Assembly: GCA_963718105.1 (NCBI GenBank)
Contig: OY970352.1
Location: 4,030,001 to 4,094,000, forward strand
DNA length: 64,000 nucleotides
Direction: 5' to 3'
DNA from: DASYKT01 sp963718105
Lineage (GTDB): Bacteria > Acidobacteriota > Blastocatellia > Pyrinomonadales > Pyrinomonadaceae
Part shown: one piece after another, positions 43,007 through 51,809 of the stretch
Layout: each line of letters begins with the position of its first letter
Position numbering within the stretch: the stretch's first letter is position 1
Notes under the pieces: model-generated
Told to the model about the DNA's origin: nothing
Seen by the model: the letters and a program-made list of their open reading frames with translations, nothing else
Database searches by the model: none
Translations under genes and position numbers: made by a program

Positions 43007-44119
43007 TTAGGGTTTCTTTTCCACCGGCTTTTCCGCGGCCGCGGGCTTTTCTTCTTCGACAGGCTCATCGTCATCCAGGACCTTGATATCCACATCGAAC
43101 TTACGATATTCCCGAAACCTTATCTCATTGCGATTTTCAATAAGCTCTTTTTTATCGCGGCTGGTCATTCTGACTTCCGAGACCCAGGGCAATAAATATT
43201 TCTGATTATTGATCGTCACCCACTCGTAATCGATATTGCGGGTAAGCGCCGTGACCGGAAACCCGGCCGGGATCTCCGTCGCCTGAGACTCCATGCGGAG
43301 GACCCGAAAATTATCGCGGTCTATCCAGAGCCTTCCTTTCAAACCTATCGCCGTCTGCCGCACCGGGTCTCCATAATAAGTGATCCCCTGTTCCGCTTTG
43401 CCTTTTATGATGCCAAAATTATAAACGATGGTTCGGCGGCCTTTGATCAGATCGGTATCGATCGGTTCGAATTTCGCCTCGCTTTCTTCGTTAAACATGG
43501 TCTTCAGAGCGTTCACAAATTCGCCTGTCGAAGTTGCTCCTCCGGCCTCGCGGTAACTGTTCCTGTTTTTTTCCGTATCCTGCTGCGGAATGCCGTTTAC
43601 CGTCAGCAGCCTGTATTCTTCGTGCCCGCTGGCACGATACCCTACCGCCACCAGTAAACGGTCAAGCGGGGAAAATTTATTTGTTCCCGCAAATGCTTCG
43701 GAACGCAGCACTATCTGCTTGACGATAAAATCCGGCATTTCTTCCGATGCCCTAAGCGTTGCTTCGCGCGCTTTTGCTAAAACATCGGCGCTCTCTTTTT
43801 CCGACGGCAACTGCGCGGCAGCCGGATTTTCCCGGCGCCGGTTTGCTTCTTCCAAAGTCCTTTTTAGCATTTCATCGCTGCGGCTTTTGCTGAGCGTGAG
43901 TTCGCGCAAACCGTCCGTTACCACAAAAGCGATGCCCCGCTTTCTCACGGTTTCCACTACCTGATCTTTCTTCTGGGGATTTTTCTGCAGGTCGTATAAA
44001 AGCTGAACGTATTCCGGCTGGGTCAGCGGTTTTTCCTGCGCGCTCACACAAACGGCCGCGCATAATACTAAAACGATAAAAATAGCGGAATAAAAAATAC
44101 GCATCTGAAACTTTCTCAC
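43007..44119 (-). CDS. Secreted protein of unknown function, third gene of an operon
   Basis: The 370-residue protein has a signal peptide (MRIFYSAIFIVLVLCAAVCV...SAQ) and a helical N-terminal half with many Lys/Glu (QKNPQKKDQVVETVRKRG, LKRTLEEANRRRE), followed from about residue 130 by beta-rich segments (LWIDRDNFRVLRMESQATEI, VTALTRNIDYEWV). The beta part resembles LolA-like outer-membrane lipoprotein-sorting folds seen in acidobacterial VWA loci, but I cannot assign it. It ends in a Glu/Lys/Pro-rich tail. It overlaps the VWA gene by 4 bp. Confidence 0.7.
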   Translation of the reverse strand: MRKFQMRIFYSAIFIVLVLCAAVCVSAQEKPLTQPEYVQLLYDLQKNPQKKDQVVETVRKRGIAFVVTDGLRELTLSKSRSDEMLKRTLEEANRRRENPAAAQLPSEKESADVLAKAREATLRASEEMPDFIVKQIVLRSEAFAGTNKFSPLDRLLVAVGYRASGHEEYRLLTVNGIPQQDTEKNRNSYREAGGATSTGEFVNALKTMFNEESEAKFEPIDTDLIKGRRTIVYNFGIIKGKAEQGITYYGDPVRQTAIGLKGRLWIDRDNFRVLRMESQATEIPAGFPVTALTRNIDYEWVTINNQKYLLPWVSEVRMTSRDKKELIENRNEIRFREYRKFDVDIKVLDDDEPVEEEKPAAAEKPVEKKP

Positions 44120-45051
44120 TTGACGTTGGGCGGCTGGGCGTTCTTGGTCCGGACGGTGATGCCTTCGCCGGCGGTCAATAACACCCGGCGGGCATCGAAA
44201 GATGAAGCATTAAGCGGGACATAAGAAACAAGATACCTGTTTTTTCTCAGTTCATCACAGACTGCCTTGGCGGCAGCTTGCGGCTCATTAAAAGGAAAGA
44301 TCGTGCCGCCGGTTCCCTCGACGATCTGGTTGATAGCCTCGGCAGCCTTAGGCTGATCGCGGCGATAGGCGCCGCCGGTTCGGTCGGGAAGCTGCAGCGC
44401 ATAAACCACTATATTCTCTCGCTGCAGATCGCTCAAAATGTTATCGAAGGATGTTTTACTCCCGCGGTCAAGGCCGTCGCTGACCAAAACTATCGCGGTC
44501 TTACGTGTTCCCGGCATCAGGGGGCGCAATACCTGCGAAACAGTATCCTCCAGCGCATCGAACAGATAAGGATTGCCTTTTTTCCGAATGGTCCCCAGCG
44601 CCGCTTCGACTTTTTTCGAATTATCGGTCCATTCCTGAATGATCTCGGCTTTCTCATCATAGGCCAGGATAAAGATCTGATCGCCATCGTAGATCTCATA
44701 GGCGAATTCGCGGACCGCGGATTTCAGTTTTTCGATGTCGGCACGGATCGTTTGGGAATTATCCACCAGCAAAACTATCTTCGACGGCGATGGGTCATAA
44801 GCGAAATTACGTATCTTTTGCTCGATGCCGTTTTCATAAAGGGCCAGGTTATCCAGTTTAATCTGTTCGGCAGAGCCGTTGTTGCGGTAAGCCACCACAC
44901 TTAGCACCTGCCCGTCATCCGGCGAAAGGGGTTTTGCACTGTGCCGGGACTGACCTAAAACGCCAAGTACGGACGCAAGGCACACTGAAACCACCAGCAT
45001 GCTAAAGAGCATTCCGGCAGAAAGACCAGCAGTGCGTTTAAGCCTGTTCAT
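44116..45051 (-). CDS. VWA-domain protein, acidobacterial VWFA-related type
   Basis: The 311-residue protein has a signal peptide (GMLFSMLVVSVCLASVLGV) and a von Willebrand factor A domain with the metal-ion-dependent adhesion motif DNSQT (DxSxT, about residue 97), then VSDGLDRGSKT and the C-terminal VSYVPLN segment. The conserved VLLVDNSQT...LVSDGLD spacing matches the acidobacterial VWFA-related family (TIGR03436). Such proteins bind ligands or protein partners at the cell surface. It overlaps the flanking genes by 4 bp on both sides (FmdB upstream and the 43.0-kb gene downstream), a tightly coupled operon. Confidence 0.85.
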   Translation of the reverse strand: MNRLKRTAGLSAGMLFSMLVVSVCLASVLGVLGQSRHSAKPLSPDDGQVLSVVAYRNNGSAEQIKLDNLALYENGIEQKIRNFAYDPSPSKIVLLVDNSQTIRADIEKLKSAVREFAYEIYDGDQIFILAYDEKAEIIQEWTDNSKKVEAALGTIRKKGNPYLFDALEDTVSQVLRPLMPGTRKTAIVLVSDGLDRGSKTSFDNILSDLQRENIVVYALQLPDRTGGAYRRDQPKAAEAINQIVEGTGGTIFPFNEPQAAAKAVCDELRKNRYLVSYVPLNASSFDARRVLLTAGEGITVRTKNAQPPNVK

Positions 45052-45365
45052 TTTTCCTTCTTGTCCGGTTTGTTTGATGCGTCGGAAGCTTTTGGGGTTG
45101 ATTCACTGGCCGATTTTTTTTCATCTTTTAACAGATTTGTAGCCACCATTTTTTCATTAGGCTCTACCTTTACGTCCGGGGCCTTGGAAGGGGCGTAATC
45201 CGTCTTGTACCAGCCGCCTCCCTTGAACTGAAAACCCGACAGTGACCACTGTTTTTCCAGCTTTCCGCCGCATTTATCACATTCTTTGAGAGGTTCGTCA
45301 GAAACCTTCTGCATAACCTCGACATTATGGCCGCAGTCCTGACATTTATACTCGTAAATAGGCAT
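45048..45365 (-). CDS. FmdB-family zinc-ribbon protein
   Basis: The 105-residue protein starts MPIYEYKCQDCG and has four zinc ligands (C8, C11, C29, C32), the small FmdB regulatory-protein ribbon, then a Lys/Glu/Ser-rich disordered tail. FmdB proteins are thought to act as regulators or as small zinc-binding factors. I start at ATG 45365 because the longer frame adds an unrelated N-terminus. It overlaps the VWA gene by 4 bp and leads the operon of three. Confidence 0.85.
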   Translation of the reverse strand: MPIYEYKCQDCGHNVEVMQKVSDEPLKECDKCGGKLEKQWSLSGFQFKGGGWYKTDYAPSKAPDVKVEPNEKMVATNLLKDEKKSASESTPKASDASNKPDKKEK

Positions 45366-45554
45366 AATTCTTTTAATTCCAATGAAATTATAGGAATTAT
45401 ATGCCGGGAAAAGCAAACTTACTGTAGCGCCAGCGTTAGCGAGACGCCGTCAGCGGCTTTAGCCTGACCGGTTCGAGCTTGACGTGGGGAGACTGGATGC
45501 CGGCCTTGGGTCCTCCATGGAAAACCGTACTCACATTGCCGGGTGCGGTTTTTT

Positions 45555-45684
45555 ACTGGAGCGCGGACGTCCCGTCCGCAAAGGTCGCGCAGCGATCTGA
45601 GTGTTTTTCAAGTAGATGGAACACGGATTGGACAGATGCTTTGCGCGTGACCGCGCATTGCGGACGGGACGTCCGCGCTCCCAG
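45555..45684. repeat. GGAGCGCGGACG palindrome, copy 4
   Basis: Left arm 45555-45579 (ACTGGAGCGCGGACGTCCCG...), right arm 45660-45684 (...GGACGTCCGCGCTCCCAG). It stands two bases from the NUDIX stop codon. Confidence 0.8.
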
Positions 45685-45686
45685 GC

Positions 45687-46154
45687 TTATAACCCCAATT
45701 TCTTTATTAGCTGTTTTATCAGCGCGGCCTGGGCGGGATTAATTTTTTCCAGCGCCGTGGGAACATCAAACCATTCGGCGCGGTCTATCTCCGGGTACTC
45801 TTTCCAATTTCCGGAACCGCGCGGCATTTCCAAAGAAAATGTGTTGCTTTTGATCTGTGACGCGTCGATGTCCTGTTCCACCGCCCAGGCGAAAACCGTT
45901 TTTCCGCCCGCCTGTTTGATCGGCATTAGCTGAATGGTTTCGCCGGTGACTTCAAATCCTGTTTCTTCCAGGAATTCACGCCTGGCGGCTACGAGCGGCG
46001 CTTCTTTATCAAATTCACCTTTTGGTATAGACCAGGCGCCCGGATCTTTCCGCGCGTGAAACGGCCCGCCCGGATGCCCCAAAAGCACTTCCAGCCCGCC
46101 GTCTTTTATTCGATAGAGTAATATTCCAGCGCTCTGTTTTCCCATAACAAGCAT
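45687..46154 (-). CDS. NUDIX hydrolase
   Basis: The 155-residue protein carries the NUDIX box with REFLEETGF at the core and PKGEFDKEAPLVAAR before it. It looks like the COG4119 type, called NTP pyrophosphohydrolases, with W-S-I-P-K-G-E. The spacing from the first G to the E is one residue shorter than the textbook pattern, as I read it. Substrate unknown (a nucleoside diphosphate linked to another moiety). Start at 46154 or 46145 (MGKQSAG), the latter more like relatives. Single gene, convergent with no neighbour, ending at a repeat. Confidence 0.85.
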   Translation of the reverse strand: MLVMGKQSAGILLYRIKDGGLEVLLGHPGGPFHARKDPGAWSIPKGEFDKEAPLVAARREFLEETGFEVTGETIQLMPIKQAGGKTVFAWAVEQDIDASQIKSNTFSLEMPRGSGNWKEYPEIDRAEWFDVPTALEKINPAQAALIKQLIKKLGL

Positions 46155-46256
46155 CTTATCTCTTCTTGCGTTTCGATTCTTGCAAAAAGACTCGTCTTTT
46201 TTGTGTTAGTATTCAACTTCTGAAAACAACTTTAGGCTTATCTCTCTTTATATCAA

Positions 46257-47060
46257 ATGGCCGCAAATATCTCACAGCGAAATAACGTCAAGATCTCCGG
46301 CAGGGGCGCCAAGCCTCTTCTGTTTGCGCACGGGTTGGGCTGTGACCAGCACATGTGGCGTTTTGTCGCGCCCGCGTTCGAAGATGATTATAAAGTGATC
46401 TTGTTCGATTACGTCGGTTCCGGAAGATCCGACGTGAGCGCTTACGACCCGGAGCGGTATTCGACATTGGGCGGGTATGCGCAGGATGTTCTCGATATCT
46501 GCGATGAGCTCGGCCTGGAGGATGTGATCTTCGTCGGTCATTCCGTGAGTTCTATGGTCGGTGTGCTAGCCTCGCTTGAACGGCCCGGGCTTTTCAAACA
46601 ACTGGTCCAGATCGTGCCGTCGCCCTGTTATATAAACGACACGGGTTATATAGGCGGGTTTGACCGCGCCGATATCCAGGGCCTGCTTGATCTGATGGAT
46701 AAAAATTACATGAGCTGGGCCAGCTTTCTCGCGCCGGTGATCATGAAAAATCCCGAGCGCCCCGAGCTTGTCCGGGAACTCGAAGAAAGTTTTTGCTCGA
46801 TCGATCCGGCGATCTCGCGCCGTTTTGCCGAAGCCACTTTTTACTCCGACAACCGCGCCGACTTAGGCCGGGTAACTACGCCCTCTCTTATCATTCAGGT
46901 TGTAGACGATGCCATTGCTCCCGTTTCGGTAGGCGAATTTATGCGCCAAAATCTGCCCGGCAGCACTCTTCGCCTGATGGACGTCACCGGCCACTGCCCG
47001 CATGTCAGCCATCCGCGGGAAACGATCGAAGTCATCAAAGAATATTTAAAAAGCGTTTAA
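46257..47060 (+). CDS. rsbQ: RsbQ-like alpha/beta hydrolase
   Basis: The 267-residue protein has the features of RsbQ/KAI2/D14-type hydrolases: the oxyanion HGLGCDQHMW, nucleophile S96 in VGHSVSSM, Asp in QVVDDAIAP, and His in GHCPHVSHP. In Bacillus, RsbQ works with the PAS phosphatase RsbP and signals energy stress to sigma B, probably by producing or delivering a small hydrophobic ligand to the PAS domain. Here the next gene, one base behind the stop, encodes a PAS histidine kinase, so the same type of ligand relay to a different output is likely. Confidence 0.85.
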   Translation: MAANISQRNNVKISGRGAKPLLFAHGLGCDQHMWRFVAPAFEDDYKVILFDYVGSGRSDVSAYDPERYSTLGGYAQDVLDICDELGLEDVIFVGHSVSSMVGVLASLERPGLFKQLVQIVPSPCYINDTGYIGGFDRADIQGLLDLMDKNYMSWASFLAPVIMKNPERPELVRELEESFCSIDPAISRRFAEATFYSDNRADLGRVTTPSLIIQVVDDAIAPVSVGEFMRQNLPGSTLRLMDVTGHCPHVSHPRETIEVIKEYLKSV

Positions 47061-47061
47061 G

Positions 47062-48132
47062 ATGGACGAGTTATTAAATAACGCGCCGTGCGGTTTTCTG
47101 GTGATCACCGATAACGGCGATACGGTCGAGGCAAACGCTACGCTCTTAAAGCTGCTCGGCTACGCCCGCGAAGAATTGATCGGCGCCCATGTCAGGAAAC
47201 TTTTCTCGGCCGCGGGAAATATCTTTTATCAAACACATTTTTTCCCGCTGCTTAAACTTCAGGGCAGGATAGAAGAGATCTATTTGCCGATGCGCAGCAG
47301 CGCGGGCGAGGAAATTCCGGTTTTAGTGAACGCCGCCCGGCGAGAGCAAAACGGCGCCGTTTTTTACGACTGCGTATTAATGGCAATGCACCAGCGGCAC
47401 GTGTACGAAGACGACATTTTACAAGCTAAAAGGACCGCGGAAACGGCGAACCGTACCAAGGAAGAATTCTTGTCGGCGGTTTCGCACGACCTGCGAACGC
47501 CGCTCACGTCTATCCTCGGTTGGATAGAAATACTTAAAGGCAAGGAAAACGACGCCGAGTTGGTAAAAAAAGCACTGGCCACCATAAAACGCGGCGCTGA
47601 GACGCAGAAGACGCTGATCGAGGATATCCTGGATTTCGCGCGGATCAGCTCCGGCAAGCTGAGGATCGACGCTCGTCCCGTCGACCTGAAAGAGATAATT
47701 ACGAGCTCTATGGAGATCGTGGTTCCTGCGGCGGACGCAAAGGAAATTCACATTGAGAGCGATCTGGGCGCGGATGTTTTTGTCATGGGCGACGCGATGC
47801 GCTTGCAGCAGGTGTTATGGAACCTGCTGGCCAACGCCATTAAATTCACGCCGAAAAAAGGCCGGATAAATATCAGTATGGGCCGCTCTGGCCCTAACGC
47901 CGAGATCAAGGTAAGCGATACCGGAAAAGGCATCAGCGCGGAATTTTTGCCCTACGTTTTCGACCGTTTCCTGCAGGAAAATACAAACGATACATCGAGC
48001 TACAGCGGCCTTGGATTGGGTTTGGCGATCACGCGCCATGTCGTCGAACTTCACGGCGGCAGCGTCACCGCCGAAAGCCCGGGCGAAAATAAAGGCGCGG
48101 TCTTCACTGTTATTTTGCCGGCCCTGACTTAA
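47062..48132 (+). CDS. PAS-domain sensor histidine kinase
   Basis: The 356-residue protein has a PAS domain at about 1-100 (LLNNAPCGFLVITDNGDTVEAN, LLGYAREELIGAHVRKLF), a HisKA dimerisation domain with H142 in SAVSHDLRTPLTSILGW and a HATPase domain with NLLANAIKFTPKKG (N box), SDTGKGIS (G1) and GLGLGLAITRHVVELHGG (G2). There is no membrane segment, so it is cytoplasmic. It follows the RsbQ-like gene by one base and probably senses its product. No response regulator is next to it; the cognate partner must be elsewhere. A repeat begins at its last base. Confidence 0.88.
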   Translation: MDELLNNAPCGFLVITDNGDTVEANATLLKLLGYAREELIGAHVRKLFSAAGNIFYQTHFFPLLKLQGRIEEIYLPMRSSAGEEIPVLVNAARREQNGAVFYDCVLMAMHQRHVYEDDILQAKRTAETANRTKEEFLSAVSHDLRTPLTSILGWIEILKGKENDAELVKKALATIKRGAETQKTLIEDILDFARISSGKLRIDARPVDLKEIITSSMEIVVPAADAKEIHIESDLGADVFVMGDAMRLQQVLWNLLANAIKFTPKKGRINISMGRSGPNAEIKVSDTGKGISAEFLPYVFDRFLQENTNDTSSYSGLGLGLAITRHVVELHGGSVTAESPGENKGAVFTVILPALT

Positions 48133-48251
48133 CTGGGAGCGCGGACGTCCCGTCCGCAAAGGCTGCATAGCAGCCTAATGTCTGTAGCGTCTGCGTTAGC
48201 AGATGCGTTCGAACGCTGCGCGTTCGCTGCGGACGAGACGTCCGCGCTCCA
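48132..48251. repeat. GGAGCGCGGACG palindrome, copy 5
   Basis: Left arm 48132-48157 (ACTGGGAGCGCGGACGTCCC...), right arm 48229-48251 (...GAGACGTCCGCGCTCCA). The inner part AGGCTGCATAGCAGCCT and the GTAGCGTCTGCG hairpin also belong to the mosaic. It follows the kinase stop. Confidence 0.8.
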
Positions 48252-48298
48252 AAAAATACTTGTCTGAACCGTCGGCCTGCATATATCGTAAAGGATGT

Positions 48299-49411
48299 AT
48301 GATCTGGCCGGCGGTTTTTTTGATCAGCATCGCGCAAGCGGTGTTTCTTATCTCGCTCTTGCTGTTTAGAAAGAGCGGCAACCGTGCTGCGTCCGCTTTG
48401 ATCGGCGGTTTACTGGCGGTCATGGTGGCAGGGAATCTCAACCTGCTCAGCCTCTCCAGCGGGCTCTACCAGACCTACCCGCACCTGTACGGGATTTCTT
48501 TCGGCATGATCTTTCTGCTCGGCCCGCTGTTTTATCTCTACGCCAAAACCATTATCGACAGCGCTTTTAAATGGAGATGGGCTTACCTAGCTCATTTCGC
48601 TCCGTACGTGCTTTATCTACTGCTGGGAGCGAACTTTTACTTTGCGAGCGGCGCGGCAAAATTAGCGATGGCGGAGCAATTAGTTTCGGGCAGTTTGCCG
48701 GTGTGGGGGCTTTTTTACGTTTTCTTTTTGATCCAGGATGTTCATTTCTTTATCTACCTGTTTTTATCGTTCAGGCTGATAGCCGCCGCCGGTAAGAGCA
48801 CGAAAAAGGGCACTTTAATGATCCCGATCGCGGCGCGAAAAACCTGGCTGACCCAACTTATGATCTGCTTTGCGGCACTGCTGGCGGTCACCTTGTGCTA
48901 TTTCGTTTTTCTTGTCCTCGATGGGTGGTTCAACCCGGTCTATAACTATATTTATACGCTGATAACTTCAGGAGTTATTTACTTTATCGCCTACAAGGTG
49001 GTGCTTAACCCGGAATTGATAAGCCCCGATTTTACCCGCAAGTACCGCACGTATATGCAATTTGACGGGGAAGAAGGCGCTCATTATGTGCAAAAGCTGG
49101 AATTCCTTTTGGCGGAGGAAAAGGTCTTTACCGACCCTGAGCTAAAACTTGCCTCTCTTTCCAAAGATCTCGGCCTGCCCGCTCACCAGGTATCGAAACT
49201 CATCAACGAAAAATTCGGTAAATCATTCAAAGACCTGGTGAACGAATACCGGGTGCGGGAATTTATCGCCTGTATGAATGATCCGCGTTACGAATCGCGC
49301 TCGATGTTCGGGATAGCCCTCGACGTCGGGTTTAACAGCAAATCTTCTTTTAATACGGTCTTCAAAAAAGTCACCGGAAAAACTCCTTCGGAATATAAGC
49401 AACAAGTGTAA
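48299..49411 (+). CDS. Membrane-bound AraC-family regulator
   Basis: The 370-residue protein (ATG 48299 with AAAGGA seven nt before) has about seven membrane segments in its N-terminal 250 residues (from IWPAVFLISIAQAVFLIS) and an AraC-type helix-turn-helix domain at the C-terminus: LASLSKDLGLPAHQVSKLIN and FGIALDVGFNSKSSFNTVF, ending KTPSEYKQ. Such membrane-integrated AraC regulators transmit an external signal straight to DNA. Signal and targets are unknown. The longer frame from 48203 starts in a repeat. A palindromic repeat follows. Confidence 0.8.
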   Translation: MIWPAVFLISIAQAVFLISLLLFRKSGNRAASALIGGLLAVMVAGNLNLLSLSSGLYQTYPHLYGISFGMIFLLGPLFYLYAKTIIDSAFKWRWAYLAHFAPYVLYLLLGANFYFASGAAKLAMAEQLVSGSLPVWGLFYVFFLIQDVHFFIYLFLSFRLIAAAGKSTKKGTLMIPIAARKTWLTQLMICFAALLAVTLCYFVFLVLDGWFNPVYNYIYTLITSGVIYFIAYKVVLNPELISPDFTRKYRTYMQFDGEEGAHYVQKLEFLLAEEKVFTDPELKLASLSKDLGLPAHQVSKLINEKFGKSFKDLVNEYRVREFIACMNDPRYESRSMFGIALDVGFNSKSSFNTVFKKVTGKTPSEYKQQV

Positions 49412-49436
49412 CGCCGGCGTCTCGTCTATGTAGTAT

Positions 49437-49540
49437 GAGCGGGCGCAAGCGGCCCTTCCGGACTGCAATTAGCTAACCTCAAATTTTGCCTTTCAAGTTT
49501 TAGCACCTCTCAGGTCAGGAAGGGCCGCTTGCGCCCGCTC
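49437..49540. repeat. GGGCGCAAGCGGCCCTTCC palindrome, copy 1
   Basis: GAGCGGGCGCAAGCGGCCC (49437-49455) pairs with 49518-49540 ending CTTGCGCCCGCTC; arms extend to 23 bp. Another copy is at 53781-53891 and single arms lie at 42659 and near 53880. Confidence 0.75.
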
Positions 49541-49668
49541 TTTATTCTTAAATTCTTCGCATTCGAGTCCAGCTTTATAAAACAAGGCGACTGACAGGTC
49601 AGCCGGGCCGTATATTGACCTAAAAGGAGCATGGTGCGTCTGATCTTCAGACTCCCGACCGCAAAATT

Positions 49669-50751
49669 ATGAATGCCGTTTTTATGTATCTCTTATCGGT
49701 AGTGTTGCTGATAGTACTGGGTTTAATTCTCTTCGGGCCCGCCCCCGCCCAGACAGCCCAGACAGAGCTTGACCGTTCCAGGCAAGACGGTTCGTTAAAC
49801 AATCTGGCCTTGCCCGCTGATTATAAAACCGGTAAACCGGGCGGGCTCGGCGCGGTAAAAAAAGCCGGCAGCGGAAAGCAAACGCTGATCTTGATCGCCG
49901 GCTGGGGATTTGGCGCTGAGGTCTTTGATAATTTCATCCGGGCAAACAGCAAAAATTACACGATGTACGCCGTTACCCCGGCGGGATTCGGCGGTACGGC
50001 CGCGCCGCCGATGCCGGCCCCTTCAGAAGCCGCCGCGAAATATTCGGAAAATACCTGGACGCGCGGTGTCGTTACCGGGATATTGAACCTGATCGAAAAA
50101 GAAAAACTCAAAAAGCCCGTGATCGCCGGGCACTTTGTCACCGGCAGCCAGGCGGCTTTGGATCTTGCGCTTTATCATCCGGACAAGGTCGGCAAGGTGA
50201 TAATAATGGGCGGAATGCCGCTCCGCTATCTGGGAGCGGGCGCGGATACAATTTCAGGCAAAGAGCGCATGATATCGCTCGAAAAAAGAGAGGCCTTTAC
50301 CCGCTGGTATGCGGACAATTGGTTTAAGACCGTGACCAAAAACACCTGGGACAAAGGCAACCATCAGCCCGCCGAATATTCGGCCGACCCCGCCACCGGG
50401 CAAAAGCTTTTCGACCTTTCGGCAAAAGTCCCCGTCCCGGTGATGGTCCGGTACCTGCTGGAATTTCACGCCTACGATATCTCTGCTCATTACGCGGAAA
50501 TAAAAACGCCGGTCCTCGTCTTGCTTCCATCGTTTAGCGATTCGTTTTTAAAAGAGTCGCAGGATTCCCTGGGCGGCCCGCGCACGCGCGAATGGATGAA
50601 AAATTATTTTATCGAATGCTGGAACGGCATGCGGGAAAGCAAAAGTCCGTTGATCGAATTTCAAACGATCGCGGGCACCCATCTCTTTTTATGGTACGAC
50701 AATCCGAAAGACACCTACCGGGCGATTTCGGATTTTCTAAAAAAGAAATGA
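49669..50751 (+). CDS. Alpha/beta hydrolase-fold protein with a replaced nucleophile
   Basis: The 360-residue protein has a signal anchor (YLLSVVLLIVLGLILFGP) and an alpha/beta hydrolase domain. The segment that should hold the nucleophile reads AGHFVTGSQAA: G154-H155-F156 replaces the G-x-S-x-G serine with Phe, so the standard serine chemistry is missing. A His in AGTHLFLWYDNP remains at the C-terminal triad position. It may be a non-catalytic receptor or chaperone, or use another serine (the S two residues on from the T). ATG 49669 follows a moderate ribosome site (AAAGGAGC at 49622 is far). No operon partner. Confidence 0.75.
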   Translation: MNAVFMYLLSVVLLIVLGLILFGPAPAQTAQTELDRSRQDGSLNNLALPADYKTGKPGGLGAVKKAGSGKQTLILIAGWGFGAEVFDNFIRANSKNYTMYAVTPAGFGGTAAPPMPAPSEAAAKYSENTWTRGVVTGILNLIEKEKLKKPVIAGHFVTGSQAALDLALYHPDKVGKVIIMGGMPLRYLGAGADTISGKERMISLEKREAFTRWYADNWFKTVTKNTWDKGNHQPAEYSADPATGQKLFDLSAKVPVPVMVRYLLEFHAYDISAHYAEIKTPVLVLLPSFSDSFLKESQDSLGGPRTREWMKNYFIECWNGMRESKSPLIEFQTIAGTHLFLWYDNPKDTYRAISDFLKKK

Positions 50752-50765
50752 GCGACTCGTTCTTG

Positions 50766-50873
50766 TCGGAGCGCGGACGTCTCGTCCGCTTTGTGTCTTT
50801 TGTGGCTTTTTGCGGCGATCCTATTTTCGTTTGTCTCACGACAAACGTGCGGACGAGCCGTCCGCGCTCCCAG
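50766..50873. repeat. GGAGCGCGGACG palindrome, copy 6
   Basis: Left arm 50766-50790 (GTCGGAGCGCGGACGTCTCG...), right arm 50848-50873 (...GAGCCGTCCGCGCTCCCAG). It stands between the convergent hydrolase and SDR genes, two bases from the SDR stop. Confidence 0.8.
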
Positions 50874-50875
50874 TG

Positions 50876-51745
50876 TTACCTTACGGCCGTACCTATCTCG
50901 CTTTCCGGAAAATCCGCGCCTTCGGTTGTTTCCGCCCATGTCTCTATATCATTCTGCACCGACTCTATCTTGGCGCGCGCGCCTTTGAGCGCCGCTTTTC
51001 CCAGGAAAAAATAGAGCGGCGGGTTCTCCGCCTCGACTGCTTTGACGATTGCTTTCGCGGCGCGGACCGGATCGCCCGGCTGATTGCCGCTATAGCCGCG
51101 GATCATATTTTTAAATTCTCCGGCTGTTTCAGCGTAATCCGAAATAGTAAACGATGCATCGTTAGCGGACCGCCCGGCCCAATCGGTGCGAAAACCGCTG
51201 GGGCCGACAATGATCACATTCATCCCGAGCGGTTTAACTTCTTTCGCGAGCGCTTCGGAAAAACCATTGACGGCGAATTTTGTGGCGTTGTAATACCCGA
51301 CGCTCGGGTTACCGTTAAAGCCGCCGATGGAAGAAATATTTACGATCGTGCCGCTGCGGCGTTCGCGCATCTTCGGCAGCACGGCGCGAGTCATCGCCGC
51401 CAGTCCCCAGAAATTCGTCTCAAACATCGAGCGCACTTCCGCTTCGTCCGATTCTTCGACCGAGCCAAAGTAGCCAAAGCCCGCGTTGTTGACCAGCACA
51501 TCTATCCGGCCGAAATGTTCTTCGGCTTTCGCGGCCGCGTCTTTTACCTGCGCTTCGTTCGTTACATCGAGCGCCAGCGCCAGTGCGTTGTCTTTATTAA
51601 TTTCCACCAGGTCTGCGACCTTGTCCACGTCACGCGCGGTCACCGCCACGCGGTATCCGTTTTCCAATAATTCCGCCGCCAGCGCGCGGCCAAATCCCGT
51701 TGAACATCCGGTGATGAACCACACGGGCTTGTTTTCCACTGTCAT
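50876..51745 (-). CDS. Short-chain dehydrogenase/reductase
   Basis: The 289-residue protein is a classical SDR: cofactor loop GCSTGFG (about 13-19), NNAG near residue 87, catalytic Ser in VNISSIGG, and Tyr/Lys in GYYNATK around 151-155. The glycine loop suggests NADP(H) or NAD(H) use; the Arg at the end of the second strand (TARD) favours NADP. The substrate cannot be told. Single-gene transcript; ATG 51745 with AGAGGAAATAAA before it. A repeat lies behind its stop and another in front of its promoter. Confidence 0.88.
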   Translation of the reverse strand: MTVENKPVWFITGCSTGFGRALAAELLENGYRVAVTARDVDKVADLVEINKDNALALALDVTNEAQVKDAAAKAEEHFGRIDVLVNNAGFGYFGSVEESDEAEVRSMFETNFWGLAAMTRAVLPKMRERRSGTIVNISSIGGFNGNPSVGYYNATKFAVNGFSEALAKEVKPLGMNVIIVGPSGFRTDWAGRSANDASFTISDYAETAGEFKNMIRGYSGNQPGDPVRAAKAIVKAVEAENPPLYFFLGKAALKGARAKIESVQNDIETWAETTEGADFPESEIGTAVR

Positions 51746-51809
51746 TTTATTTCCTCTCAGGTATTTTACCGGCCGTTCATAATGAAATAGCTGATTTTAT
51801 CGAAATGAA

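Noticed and set aside
45479..45742. Open frame over the repeat at 45555
   Set aside because: It is made of palindrome sequence and has no ribosome site; many repeats in this window give such frames.
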